The translations under genes were made by a program, and so were the position numbers. A DNA stretch of 64,000 nucleotides from Candidatus Nitrosopelagicus sp. (GTDB lineage: Archaea; Thermoproteota; Nitrososphaeria; Nitrososphaerales; Nitrosopumilaceae): positions 62,001-126,000 of the forward strand of contig JAOJYB010000002.1 in assembly GCA_028242535.1 (NCBI GenBank), in the 5' to 3' direction. Positions 17,737-25,942 of the stretch are shown here, in pieces. How positions within the stretch are numbered: the first letter of the stretch is position 1; each line of letters starts with the position of its first letter. The notes below the pieces were generated by a model. The model made no database searches. It was not told where the DNA came from and saw only the letters and a list, made by a program, of their open reading frames with translations.

Positions 17737-19494
17737 CTATTTCTGGTTCACTGTCTTTTTTTGCACTTTGTAGAGTGCAATAACTTCTTCATCTGTAGAT
17801 GCATCTTCCGCATTCTTCTCAGTCCTAATCTTTCCTGTGAATTTTGGGAATCTTAATGCAAGCCCTGTATTCTCTTTAATTTTATCTGATGCTGTCTTAT
17901 GAATTGGGCTTTGAGTGATCTCTGATGCAACAATTTCAATAACTAATTCTGGTTCAAACCACATATCTGCCGCCATATCGCTAATAATTCTTGGATTTTT
18001 TTTCAGTGTAACTTTAGGTGAAAGAATTTGGTATAATTGATCTAAACTATCATCTGAAAAACCTGTGCCAACTTTACATATGCTTGGAAAAATATCCTCT
18101 TCGTCATTATATGTCGCAAGTAATAGTGTTCCATACTTTCCAGTACGTCTTCCTTTCCCAAAAAATGCTCCAATGACTACAAGGTCAAGACTATCTCCAA
18201 GATCATTTTGATATTCTCTTTTTAGCTTAAGCCAGTTACTTCCTCTAATTCCTGCTCTATATGTTGAATTCAAATGCTTTATCATCAATCCTTCACATCC
18301 TGAATTAATTGAATTTTCCAAAACCTCTAAAATTTGTTCTTCGTTGTTTATAATTGACATTGGAATTAGTCTTGCAAAGTCATCTTCTTTGATAATTTTC
18401 TCCAACAATTTTCGTCTTTCCATATATTCCATCTCCATGCAATTTTTTCCATTTGAAAATAACACATCAAAGAAATTTACAGTGATAGGATATTTCGTCA
18501 CTGCCTCATCAATCTCATACTTTCTTCTTCTATGCATTAATTCTTGAAATGGTAAAAAATCCCCAGAGTTAGTATTCATAGCTACTATTTCTGCCTCTAA
18601 AATAATATCATCAGAAATAATTAATTTTGAAATTTTTTCAACGATGTCTGGATAGTATGATGTAATGTTTTCCAAGCTTCGAGAAAAAATCATTATTGTA
18701 TCTTTTTGTTTATGTATCTGTGCACGTTCTCCATCTAACTTGTATTCTGCAGCAAAGTCATTCTGAAATTTCTTTACTGCATCCTCTCCACTCTTAATTC
18801 TATCTGCTAACATTGGGCGAATTGGATTGAACAATTGAATCTGAAATTTTCGTATCTGCTCTATTCCTCCTGTTGAAACAACTTGGGCAACTTTTCCCAA
18901 ATCACTTGAAACATTATATGCATTTTCAATAACTTCTCTATTCTCTTTTTCCCCCGTAAATGCTATTGCTAATGCATCCATGACTGTATTTTCTGCAATA
19001 CCTAATCGTAATGTTCCGAGTAAAATTTTTAAAATAAATTTTGCTTCTTGTGGTGTTGCATCATTTAGTATGCTTGAAACATATCTCATCTTCATCTCTT
19101 GTGAACCTTTTCCTTCTAGATTTGCAATTTTGAGTAATGTCTCGTAAACTCTTTCCAGCGTAATTGTTTCTGATGAAAAAGTTGTCTGAATCTTTCGCTT
19201 TAAAATATTTTCAGCGGTCTGTCCTAAATCTCCTCCTTTGTTATAATCTTCCTCGATTTTTTTTAATGGTATGCCTGATGATTTTGACATTGCTTTCATT
19301 ACAAGCTTTTCTGCAATCCCCAGTTCCACCCCTTCAAAATTTGGTCTTAGTTTTCCCTGAATGAGATAAACAGCTTTTGAAATTACGTCTTCTGGAATCT
19401 CTTTTATTAATTCTACTAGGATGTCTGTTAGCTCGAGTCGTTTACTTGTTACTTCCATCTTTTGAAATGCGTCTGAAATAATTGAAAATTTCAT
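17737..19494 (-). CDS. lig: ATP-dependent DNA ligase
   Basis: Seals nicks in replication and repair. 585 residues, typical for archaeal LigI-type enzymes. The N-terminal DNA-binding domain spans about 1-215. The adenylation domain has the nucleotidyl-lysine motif EYKLDGERAQIHK near 248-260. Later motifs are IILEAEIVAMN, NFFDVLFSNGK, SGCEGLMIKH and WLKLKREY. The OB-fold domain ends with VGTGFSDDSL and FEPELVIEIVASEI. A short basic tail follows (YKVQKKTVNQK). Works with FEN-1, encoded at 47914 in this window, in Okazaki-fragment maturation (family knowledge). Confidence 0.97.
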   Translation of the reverse strand: MKFSIISDAFQKMEVTSKRLELTDILVELIKEIPEDVISKAVYLIQGKLRPNFEGVELGIAEKLVMKAMSKSSGIPLKKIEEDYNKGGDLGQTAENILKRKIQTTFSSETITLERVYETLLKIANLEGKGSQEMKMRYVSSILNDATPQEAKFILKILLGTLRLGIAENTVMDALAIAFTGEKENREVIENAYNVSSDLGKVAQVVSTGGIEQIRKFQIQLFNPIRPMLADRIKSGEDAVKKFQNDFAAEYKLDGERAQIHKQKDTIMIFSRSLENITSYYPDIVEKISKLIISDDIILEAEIVAMNTNSGDFLPFQELMHRRRKYEIDEAVTKYPITVNFFDVLFSNGKNCMEMEYMERRKLLEKIIKEDDFARLIPMSIINNEEQILEVLENSINSGCEGLMIKHLNSTYRAGIRGSNWLKLKREYQNDLGDSLDLVVIGAFFGKGRRTGKYGTLLLATYNDEEDIFPSICKVGTGFSDDSLDQLYQILSPKVTLKKNPRIISDMAADMWFEPELVIEIVASEITQSPIHKTASDKIKENTGLALRFPKFTGKIRTEKNAEDASTDEEVIALYKVQKKTVNQK

Positions 19495-19536
19495 GTATTA
19501 TTCTAGTTTTGATGTTTTATTTGATTAACTTTTGTT

Positions 19537-19965
19537 CTAGATGTATCTGAACATAACTTTTTTTCGGTCTTTTTTAACGTCTGAGACTAGCGCAAAGTTG
19601 TTTAACGGATATGCCTCTTTGTATTGTTTCATAAAACTCCATGCTACATCATGATTTCTGAATTCAGTCCGTAGTCCTGGTAGAACTGTCTCTTTTCCAT
19701 CAATATCGAATGCTACTACTGAGTAGTGTTTAGGTCTGTTATGTGGTCGTGCTCTCATAAACCATGCCAATGCAAAACCAAACGCTGCCACTAAAACGAA
19801 GCCTGCTCCAATATCTTTGAAAACTGGCCAGAAAATTTCTGGAATAGTCTGACTAAATAACTGAACAACAATATGTGAAAACGTCAATACTGCAGCAATT
19901 GTCATTGCAATCTTTGTTACACTATGCGAAAAGAATGAAAATTGAAATTCATATCTTGAAATCAT
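19537..19965 (-). CDS. Small membrane protein, unknown
   Basis: 142 residues with two hydrophobic segments (about residues 16-38 and 50-68) after a short N-terminus. A basic loop (MRARPHNRPKHYSV) leads to a soluble C-terminal domain of about 65 residues containing VAFDIDGKETVLPGLRTEF. Family not recognised. Single gene between DNA ligase and FBP aldolase/phosphatase on the same strand. Confidence 0.65.
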   Translation of the reverse strand: MISRYEFQFSFFSHSVTKIAMTIAAVLTFSHIVVQLFSQTIPEIFWPVFKDIGAGFVLVAAFGFALAWFMRARPHNRPKHYSVVAFDIDGKETVLPGLRTEFRNHDVAWSFMKQYKEAYPLNNFALVSDVKKDRKKVMFRYI

Positions 19966-20017
19966 GTGTGTATATAGAACTACAATTGATTTAATCTTTT
20001 CCTAAAAAATTATGATT

Positions 20018-21154
20018 TTAGTCTGGATCTTCATAATTTTCTTTTCTTTCACTGGAATCTGACTTTGAGTCCATTGGGGCCATTTTTTCTTTGACTACAT
20101 TCATTCTATCTTTGTATCCTTCTGCATATTCTAATTCATCTGGAACAAGTGTTGCTGGATGAATAAATCCTTGACTTCTAATTGCTAATGCCTTTATTGT
20201 TGCTTGCTCCCTTATGTAATCCCAATCTGGAGTTGAGAATCCATCAAATGGACCCGTAAATTTTCCATCATGCATGCTGAAAACAAGTGATTCAACAATT
20301 GGAATACAGAAATTGATTGTTGCTGCAGAATTTAATTTCACAGGCATTAATGGCATATTGTGGCTTCCTCTTGTATTTCCTGCAACATAGTGTGGATTAT
20401 TGAAAACACTTCCTGCTTCTTCAGTTGCTGGGAAATTTTTTTGTGTTCTAACTAGACATACTGGATCATCTTTTCCAACATATGTTCCTGCAATGTTATG
20501 TAATCTATCTGTTGATGCATCCATGATTGGTTCTCCATCTTTAGTTGTAATTGATGAAATAACATATCTTCCAGGATACATTAGTGCAGCCTCTAAAGTT
20601 GGCTTATCCTCCCATAGTGATAATTTTGCAATTGTTGCTTCTTCAACATCCATGACGTAAAATATCACGCCTTTTGCAAGTGATTTATTCACAATTAATC
20701 CTGTATTACTTAGTGCATCTACAAACAATCTATACATTGGATAGTTGAAACAACCTGGCTCTGTCTTGTCTGCTGCAAATACTGTAAATGCTTCATTTGG
20801 TCTTTCTTCAAATTCCAATTCTGCAACTCCTGGCCCCATTCCTTTTACATTACCTGAAAATGAGTCTTTAAGCAAATCTTGACCTGCACCGTATAATCCT
20901 TCTTTTTTTGCAACAGCAGTTCCTGCTACAAATGCATCATATGCTAATTTGTGAATTTTTTCGCTGTCGACCCCTTGTGTGTGGCTCATAACTATGTGAA
21001 CGTCGTCTCCACAATATCCAATATAATGATCAATCAGTAAATCTCCTGCAGATTTTACAGTATCTCTGACGGCTTGAATCAAATTATCGCTAGGTCGTGT
21101 GTGTCCTCCTATTCCTCCGACATCTGCTTTGATAACTGACACTGTAATTTTCAT
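20018..21154 (-). CDS. fbp: Bifunctional fructose-1,6-bisphosphate aldolase/phosphatase
   Basis: Archaeal gluconeogenic enzyme making fructose 6-phosphate from triose phosphates. 378 residues. The N-terminus MKITVSVIKADVGGIGGHTR matches the family, including the metal-ligand Asp and His. Other landmarks are DHYIGYCGDDVHIVMSHTQG, FAADKTEPGCFNYPMYRLF, SLWEDKPTLEAALMYPGRY and HNIAGTYVGKDDPV. The C-terminus ends in a charged tail. It removes carbon from the route fed by the autotrophic cycle. Divergent from EF-1alpha across 137 bases. Confidence 0.97.
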   Translation of the reverse strand: MKITVSVIKADVGGIGGHTRPSDNLIQAVRDTVKSAGDLLIDHYIGYCGDDVHIVMSHTQGVDSEKIHKLAYDAFVAGTAVAKKEGLYGAGQDLLKDSFSGNVKGMGPGVAELEFEERPNEAFTVFAADKTEPGCFNYPMYRLFVDALSNTGLIVNKSLAKGVIFYVMDVEEATIAKLSLWEDKPTLEAALMYPGRYVISSITTKDGEPIMDASTDRLHNIAGTYVGKDDPVCLVRTQKNFPATEEAGSVFNNPHYVAGNTRGSHNMPLMPVKLNSAATINFCIPIVESLVFSMHDGKFTGPFDGFSTPDWDYIREQATIKALAIRSQGFIHPATLVPDELEYAEGYKDRMNVVKEKMAPMDSKSDSSERKENYEDPD

Positions 21155-21262
21155 ATTAACGATTTTTTCTTCTTTGATTTATACTATATGTTAAATTATC
21201 AAAATTTCTATGATCTAAAAATTTCAAAAAATCATACAAAAAATTGCAAAAAATCAAAATGA

Positions 21263-21270
21263 TTATAAAG
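21263..21270 (+). promoter_or_regulatory. TATA box for EF-1alpha
   Basis: ttataaag centred about 26 bases before the ATG at 21292, within AT-rich flanking sequence. A canonical strong archaeal promoter arrangement. Confidence 0.7.
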
Positions 21271-21291
21271 CGGACTTGATACGAATTTTCT

Positions 21292-22590
21292 ATGGCAGAC
21301 AAACCACACCTGAACATGATTATCACAGGACATATTGATAATGGTAAATCAACCACAATGGGTCATTTCTTAATGGATCTTGGTATAGTTGACCAGAGAA
21401 CAATTGATGCTCATGCTGCCGAATCTGAGAAGACTGGAAAGGGTGATACCTTCAAGTATGCTTGGGTTATGGATAACATCAAAGATGAGAGAGAAAGAGG
21501 TATTACAATTGATCTTGCTTTCCAAAAATTCGAAACTCCAAAATTTAATTATACATTAATCGATGCTCCAGGACACAGAGACTTTATCAAAAATATGATT
21601 ACAGGTGCTTCTGAAGCAGACTGTGCAGTTCTTGTTTTGTCTGCAAAACCTGGTGAAACTGACACTGCAATTGCACCTGGTGGACAAGCACGTGAACACG
21701 CTTTCTTACTAAAAACACTCGGTGTAGGTCAAATTATAGTTGCAATTAATAAAATGGATGATAGTAACTATACAGAAGATGCATACAAAGCAGCAGTTGA
21801 GAAAGGTAAAGGATTAATCAAATCATGTGGTTACAAAGCAGATGAAGTAGCATTCATCCCAGTTTCTGGATGGAAAGGCGATAACTTGGTAAAAAAATCT
21901 GAGAACATGGCATGGTATTCCGGTAAAACACTTTTAGAAGCATTTGATGATTTCGTTGCTCCTGAAAAACCAACTGGTAAACCATTAAGACTTCCAATTC
22001 AAGATGTATACTCAATCACTGGTGTCGGAACTGTTCCTGTAGGACGTGTTGAGACTGGATTAATGAAACCAAATCAAAAAATAATTGTAATGCCATCTGG
22101 CGCACAAGGTGAGGTTAAATCAATTGAATCCCATCATGCAGAACTTCCAAGTGCTGAAGCCGGTGACAACATTGGTTTTAACTTGAGAGGAATTGAAAAG
22201 AAAGATATCAAACGTGGAGATGTTTTAGGTACTCCTGATGCACCACCAATGGTTGCAAAAGAATTCAAAGCCCAAATTATAGTTATTCATCATCCAACAG
22301 CAATTGCACCAGGTTACACGCCTGTTATGCACTGCCACACCGCACAAGTTGCAGCAACAATCACTGAATTCCTTGGAAAAATTAACCCACAAACCGGTGC
22401 AATGGATGAGGAAAATCCAAAGTTCCTAAAAGTTGGTGATTCTGCTATTGTTAAAATCAGACCTGTAAGACCAACATGTATTGAAACATTTAGTGAATTC
22501 CCTGAAATGGGTAGATTTGCATTAAGAGACATGGGCGCAACAATTGCTGCCGGTGTTGTAAAAGAAATTACCGAAGAACACAAACCTTAG
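21292..22590 (+). CDS. tuf: Translation elongation factor EF-1alpha (aEF1A)
   Basis: Delivers aminoacyl-tRNA to the ribosome. 432 residues, complete. G1 motif GHIDNGKST (Asn where bacteria and most archaea have His), effector region DERERGITIDLAF, G3 DAPGHRDF and G4 NKMD. Domains 2 and 3 follow from VYSITGVGTVPVGRVETG. A leaderless-type promoter precedes it. S10 starts 13 bases downstream and RpoP 36 bases further on, giving an EF-1alpha/S10 order found in many archaea. Confidence 0.98.
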   Translation: MADKPHLNMIITGHIDNGKSTTMGHFLMDLGIVDQRTIDAHAAESEKTGKGDTFKYAWVMDNIKDERERGITIDLAFQKFETPKFNYTLIDAPGHRDFIKNMITGASEADCAVLVLSAKPGETDTAIAPGGQAREHAFLLKTLGVGQIIVAINKMDDSNYTEDAYKAAVEKGKGLIKSCGYKADEVAFIPVSGWKGDNLVKKSENMAWYSGKTLLEAFDDFVAPEKPTGKPLRLPIQDVYSITGVGTVPVGRVETGLMKPNQKIIVMPSGAQGEVKSIESHHAELPSAEAGDNIGFNLRGIEKKDIKRGDVLGTPDAPPMVAKEFKAQIIVIHHPTAIAPGYTPVMHCHTAQVAATITEFLGKINPQTGAMDEENPKFLKVGDSAIVKIRPVRPTCIETFSEFPEMGRFALRDMGATIAAGVVKEITEEHKP

Positions 22591-22603
22591 AGATTGAGTC
22601 ATT

Positions 22604-22912
22604 ATGGCTCAAAATGCTCGCATCAAATTAACTAGTACCAGTCTTTTGAAGCTAGGCGGTGTATGTGATGAAATCATGGGCATTGGTAAAAAAACTGGTG
22701 TTAAAGTAAAAGGTCCAACTCCACTTCCTGTTAAACGTCTCAATGTCGTTACTCGTAAATCTCCATGTGGAAGTGGAACTGAAACATATGAAAAATGGGA
22801 GATGCGGATGCACCGAAGAATTATTGATCTTAATGCAGATGATAAAGCAATAAGACAATTAATGCGTCTGAAAATCCCTGATGATGTCTATATTGAGTTA
22901 TCTCTAAAATAA
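22604..22912 (+). CDS. rpsJ: 30S ribosomal protein S10
   Basis: 102 residues, archaeal/eukaryotic S20e-type. Landmarks are ARIKLTSTSLLKLGGVCDEI, the loop GPTPLPVKRLNVVTRKSPCG and WEMRMHRRIIDLNADDKAI. Immediately downstream of EF-1alpha on the same strand and probably co-transcribed with it. Confidence 0.97.
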   Translation: MAQNARIKLTSTSLLKLGGVCDEIMGIGKKTGVKVKGPTPLPVKRLNVVTRKSPCGSGTETYEKWEMRMHRRIIDLNADDKAIRQLMRLKIPDDVYIELSLK

Positions 22913-22948
22913 CTTAGCCTTTTATTATGGAAATTGTGATTATCAACT

Positions 22949-23137
22949 ATGTCTGAAGAGAATTTTGAAGAATCATTTTCTGAGGAAAAATTCAATGTTT
23001 TTTACAAATGCATGCGTTGTGGTCATGAAACTCCACTAGAGGAATTGTCAAGACTTCCTGAAATCAAATGTATATGTGGTTTCAGAGTATTTACAAAGAA
23101 AAGACCAGGTCTTGTAAGAAACGTAAAAGCTATCTAA
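22949..23137 (+). CDS. rpoP: DNA-directed RNA polymerase subunit P (Rpb12)
   Basis: 62 residues. Zinc ribbon with CMRCGHETPLEEL and IKCICGFRVFTKKRP, the pattern of archaeal RpoP, extended by an acidic N-terminus. Small polymerase subunit that stabilises the RpoD/RpoL region. Third gene after EF-1alpha and S10. Confidence 0.9.
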   Translation: MSEENFEESFSEEKFNVFYKCMRCGHETPLEELSRLPEIKCICGFRVFTKKRPGLVRNVKAI

Positions 23138-23361
23138 ATTCGATCTTTTTTGTAACTGTGCTGTCTCTGTAAATGAGTTCGCATATCTTCCATATTTGAG
23201 AAGTTTTCTCCACATTCTTTACAGTCGTATGGTAAATCTTTGTAATGTGTAATTTGAAGATGTTGCATTAATTCTTCTTGACTCTTAAATTTCAAGTCAC
23301 ATTTTTCACACGGAATTTTTGTAAAAAATCTCATCTTAGCTATTTTTTGCTTTTTGTTCAT
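23134..23361 (-). CDS. Small protein with two C2H2 zinc fingers
   Basis: 75 residues. Finger 1: CEKCDLKFKSQEELMQHLQITH. Finger 2: CKECGENFSNMEDMRTHLQRQH. Both have full Cys2His2 spacing, and the basic start MNKKQKIAKMRFFTK could add nucleic-acid affinity. Probably DNA- or RNA-binding; the target is unknown. Overlaps the preceding zinc-ribbon gene by 26 bases on the same strand, so translation is likely coupled. Convergent with rpoP, overlapping by 4 bases. Confidence 0.8.
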   Translation of the reverse strand: MNKKQKIAKMRFFTKIPCEKCDLKFKSQEELMQHLQITHYKDLPYDCKECGENFSNMEDMRTHLQRQHSYKKDRI

Positions 23362-23746
23362 CCCAGCATCTTCTACATAATTGACCTTTTATTTTCCAAT
23401 CTGGTTTTGGATTATATCTAACGAATCCCATTTTCTTATTACATAAAACACAAAATTCTTTTTTTGTTTTGAAATCGCCTTCTTTGTTATCAAAACAGGT
23501 TTTACAAAGTAATCCTTTCATATCCCATTGCCATCTTGGTTCCCACAAATCTGTAATCTTTTTTTGAGTTTCACATACCGCACATTTTGCTTTAATATTT
23601 GAATCGTAAGATTCTTGCATTTTATCCATATAACAATCTCCACAAAGTGGTGATTCCACATACCATTCTTTTTTTGCATTATGCTTGTGTTTTGTCTCCT
23701 TTTTACAAACGGTACAAATTGCCGGTTTTTTACTAAATAACCCCAT
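23336..23746 (-). CDS. Multi-zinc-ribbon protein with MGLFSKK N-terminus
   Basis: 136 residues with three CxxC...CxxC units: CTVC with CGDC, CAVC with CKTC, and CVLC with CRRC. The units are separated by basic and aromatic segments such as WQWDMKGLLC and WKIKGQLC. Looks like a triplicated treble-clef or zinc-ribbon module. The N-terminus MGLFSKK resembles those of two other proteins in this window (25688 and 34088). Function unknown; it is followed by the C2H2 gene at 23134. Confidence 0.75.
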   Translation of the reverse strand: MGLFSKKPAICTVCKKETKHKHNAKKEWYVESPLCGDCYMDKMQESYDSNIKAKCAVCETQKKITDLWEPRWQWDMKGLLCKTCFDNKEGDFKTKKEFCVLCNKKMGFVRYNPKPDWKIKGQLCRRCWDEQKAKNS

Positions 23747-23805
23747 ATTGATTAATGAAATAGGGATCTAAATAAATTATAAAATCATAAAAAGAATTTT
23801 TTGAT

Positions 23806-23931
23806 TTAGAGATCTGATAGAAGTTTCTCTAAACCTTGACTTGAATTTAACATGCCTTTCTTCTTTGCAATTTCTTCGATCTTTTTGAATTGTTCATTAG
23901 TGAAGCAAACTGGCATTGAACGTTTATCCAT
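23806..23931 (-). CDS. 41-residue ribbon-helix-helix-like protein
   Basis: A very short frame: MDKRSMPVCFTNEQFKKIEE, then IAKKKGMLNSSQGLEKLLSD and L. A short strand (SMPVCF) is followed by a helix, a turn (GMLNSS) and a second helix, the layout of Arc/CopG-type DNA-binding domains. A minus-strand TATA box gttataaaaa is centred 25 bases upstream of the ATG, which supports it as a real leaderless gene. Possibly a small transcriptional regulator; targets unknown. Confidence 0.6.
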   Translation of the reverse strand: MDKRSMPVCFTNEQFKKIEEIAKKKGMLNSSQGLEKLLSDL

Positions 23932-23950
23932 GCAATCCTGACTTTTCCTT

Positions 23951-23960
23951 TTTTTATAAC
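23951..23960 (-). promoter_or_regulatory. TATA box for the 41-residue RHH-like gene
   Basis: Minus strand gttataaaaa, centred 25 bases upstream of the ATG at 23931. It supports the reality of the short gene. Confidence 0.55.
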
Positions 23961-24000
23961 TCTTTTTAAAAATTATATTGAGATCAGTTATTCATTATGT

Positions 24001-24510
24001 ATGACAAAAATGCGTCAGATCCTGATTATTGGAAATAATGATAATGGGTGTACTCCTGAAATAGAATCTGCTGCATATGAAGCAGGTAAAGAAGTTGCAA
24101 AATCTAATTCAGTTTTAATCACTGGTGGGTTAGGTGGTGTTATGAAGGCTGCATCACATGGTGCAAAAGATGCTAATGGACTAACTATTGGTATAATTCC
24201 ACAAGATGATTCATCGTTAGCAAATGAATATTGTGATATTGTAATTCCATCGGGAATGGGATTATCTAGAGATTTTCTTAATGCATTATCTGCAGATGGT
24301 GTAATTGTTGTAGGTGGTGGTTCTGGAACCTTATCTGAAATATGTGCTGCATATATGTACAAAAAACCAATTGCTACTCTCAAAAATTCTGGTGGAATGG
24401 CTACAAAATATGCTGACCAGTATTTGGATCACAGAGAAAATGTGAAAATAATTGGATTTGATTCTCCTAAAGACGCAGTTAACTATATCCTAGAGCAGAT
24501 TAAATCATAG
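24001..24510 (+). CDS. TIGR00725/LOG-like Rossmann protein
   Basis: 169 residues of the lysine-decarboxylase-like (LOG/SLOG) fold. Landmarks are LITGGLGGVMKAASHGAKDA, IGIIPQDD, SGMGLSRDFLNALSADGVIV and the nucleotide motif GGGSGTLSEICAAYMYKKP. Relatives bind nucleotides or release phosphoribose from nucleoside monophosphates; the substrate is unknown. The ATG at 24001 is preceded closely by an out-of-frame ATG. Convergent with the 3-hydroxyacyl-CoA dehydrogenase, overlapping 11 bases. Confidence 0.85.
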   Translation: MTKMRQILIIGNNDNGCTPEIESAAYEAGKEVAKSNSVLITGGLGGVMKAASHGAKDANGLTIGIIPQDDSSLANEYCDIVIPSGMGLSRDFLNALSADGVIVVGGGSGTLSEICAAYMYKKPIATLKNSGGMATKYADQYLDHRENVKIIGFDSPKDAVNYILEQIKS

Positions 24511-25639
24511 ATTCCAAAAGTGGGTCTGGTTTGTAAAACTCACCGTGTTCTTTTGCAAGTTTGTTTAATTCCTCTACAATATTTTTAATTCCAATTTCTT
24601 TTGCTGTTTCAAATAATGGTTTTCTCAAACCTAATCCAAGCTTACATGCTTTCTCAATTTCTTCAATATCGCTTGCACCATTTGAGATTAACCACGCAGC
24701 ATTATTTAGAATATTTGCAACTAATTGTATTGGATTACATTTTTGTGCCAGATCTTCAGATAGTTCAACTCTTTCGTATTTGTCATCTGAATATTTGTAA
24801 TAACCTTCTCCTGACTTTTGACCTAATTTCTTTTCATCAAACATTTTCTCAACTGTACTATGTGGATTGATTACTTTTTTATCTCGTAAATGCATCTCGA
24901 CTGTTGCCTTATGAATAACATCCATGCCTGTAAAATCTGCCAATTCAAAAATTCCCATTGGAAATCCAAGTTTGAATTTTACTGCAGAATCTATTTCCTC
25001 TAACGTTGCATTTGTTCTATCTTTTAAATAACATGCTTCATGTACCATTGGAATGAATAATCGGTTTATAATGAATCCTGGTACATCTTTTCTACATAGT
25101 ACTGCTTGTTTATTCACTGATTTTACAAATTCCTGTGTCATATCTGTTATTTCTTGAGATGTTTTTTCACCTGGAATAATTTCTACTAATTTCATTAATT
25201 GTGGCGGATTGAAAAAATGAATACCAATAAATTTCTCAGGTCTACTTGTTGTGTTTGCAATCTCTGTAATTGGTAATGTACTTGTATTTGATGCAAATAC
25301 TACCTCTGGTTTTGCAACTTTATCTAATTCTGCATAAACCTGCTTTTTTAAATCCATTATTTCTGGAACGACTTCTATTATCATTTCTGCATCTTTCACT
25401 GCTTCGCTCAAATCTACTATTGGTGTGATTCTTGAATAAATCGCGTCCCCTTCTTCTTTTGAAATCTTTTCTTTAGTGACCATTTTATCTAAACTCCATT
25501 TTATTTTCTCCATCGCTTTATCTAGAAATTCTTGTTTGATGTCTCGTAATACTACATTATATCCTGCAGTTGCTGAAACCTGTGCAATTCCATGCCCCAT
25601 GACTCCTGAACCTAAAACTGTGATATTTTTTACTGTCAC
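24500..25639 (-). CDS. 3-hydroxyacyl-CoA dehydrogenase (candidate 3-hydroxybutyryl-CoA dehydrogenase)
   Basis: NAD-dependent oxidation of 3-hydroxyacyl-CoA. About 379 residues from GTG 25639 (MTVKNITVLGSGVMGHGIAQ); an ATG at 25660 would add seven non-family residues and would lie over the promoter. NAD domain GSGVMGHGIAQVSATAGYNV, catalytic His region GIHFFNPPQLMKLVEIIPG, VPGFIINRLFIP, then two C-terminal dimerisation domains. In the thaumarchaeal carbon-fixation cycle such an enzyme converts 3-hydroxybutyryl-CoA to acetoacetyl-CoA, and no beta-oxidation genes are nearby. It shares a TATA box with the divergent zinc-finger gene at 25688. Confidence 0.92.
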   Translation of the reverse strand: MTVKNITVLGSGVMGHGIAQVSATAGYNVVLRDIKQEFLDKAMEKIKWSLDKMVTKEKISKEEGDAIYSRITPIVDLSEAVKDAEMIIEVVPEIMDLKKQVYAELDKVAKPEVVFASNTSTLPITEIANTTSRPEKFIGIHFFNPPQLMKLVEIIPGEKTSQEITDMTQEFVKSVNKQAVLCRKDVPGFIINRLFIPMVHEACYLKDRTNATLEEIDSAVKFKLGFPMGIFELADFTGMDVIHKATVEMHLRDKKVINPHSTVEKMFDEKKLGQKSGEGYYKYSDDKYERVELSEDLAQKCNPIQLVANILNNAAWLISNGASDIEEIEKACKLGLGLRKPLFETAKEIGIKNIVEELNKLAKEHGEFYKPDPLLESMI

Positions 25640-25658
25640 GCACCCTGTTTGAAAAACC

Positions 25659-25667
25659 ATTATATCA
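25659..25667. promoter_or_regulatory. Shared divergent TATA box
   Basis: attatatca on the plus strand and tgatataat on the minus strand. The centre is about 25 bases from the ATG at 25688 and about 24 from the GTG at 25639. No second TATA-like element exists in the 48-base gap, so one box probably serves both genes. Confidence 0.55.
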
Positions 25668-25687
25668 ATCTAATTTGGATTACATGC

Positions 25688-25870
25688 ATGGGATTATTTG
25701 GTAAGAAAAAAGAAGATAACAAAACTAATACCAAATGCAAAGTTTGTGATCTGGAATTACATCAACCTGAAAGGTTAGAACGACACATGAAAAAAGCACA
25801 TGGTAATGTCCCTGAGAAAAAACAAGAATTTAGTACTAAAGGTGGCGTCGAACAAGGCGGCATGTGGTAA
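25688..25870 (+). CDS. Small C2H2 zinc-finger protein with MGLFGKK N-terminus
   Basis: 60 residues from the ATG at 25688. One finger: CKVCDLELHQPERLERHMKKAH. A Gly-rich C-terminus (KGGVEQGGMW) follows. The frame opens earlier at 25649, but the TATA box at 25659-25667 sits 25 bases before 25688 and excludes that start. The finger sequence resembles that of the protein at 34463 (CKKCGSDLHDAERLKRHEK), so the two are probably paralogues. Confidence 0.8.
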   Translation: MGLFGKKKEDNKTNTKCKVCDLELHQPERLERHMKKAHGNVPEKKQEFSTKGGVEQGGMW

Positions 25871-25912
25871 AATTATTTACTTCATGACATAACCCTGGCG
25901 TAACAGTCAAAA

Positions 25913-25921
25913 TTTAAAAAA
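25913..25921 (+). promoter_or_regulatory. TATA box for the HIT protein
   Basis: tttaaaaaa centred 26 bases before the ATG at 25943. Confidence 0.55.
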
Positions 25922-25942
25922 GCTTATCCCTGGTGAATAATT

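Noticed and set aside
21292-21360. EF-1alpha G1 motif GHIDNGKST as an anomaly
   Set aside because: This position varies (His in bacteria, Ser in eukaryotes), so Asn is not alarming.
25649-25687. Upstream extension of the C2H2 gene
   Set aside because: The TATA box falls inside this stretch, and the MGLFGKK start matches other proteins.
25883-25934. Repeated ccctgg words upstream of the HIT gene
   Set aside because: Only six bases are shared and the rest differs; likely chance.
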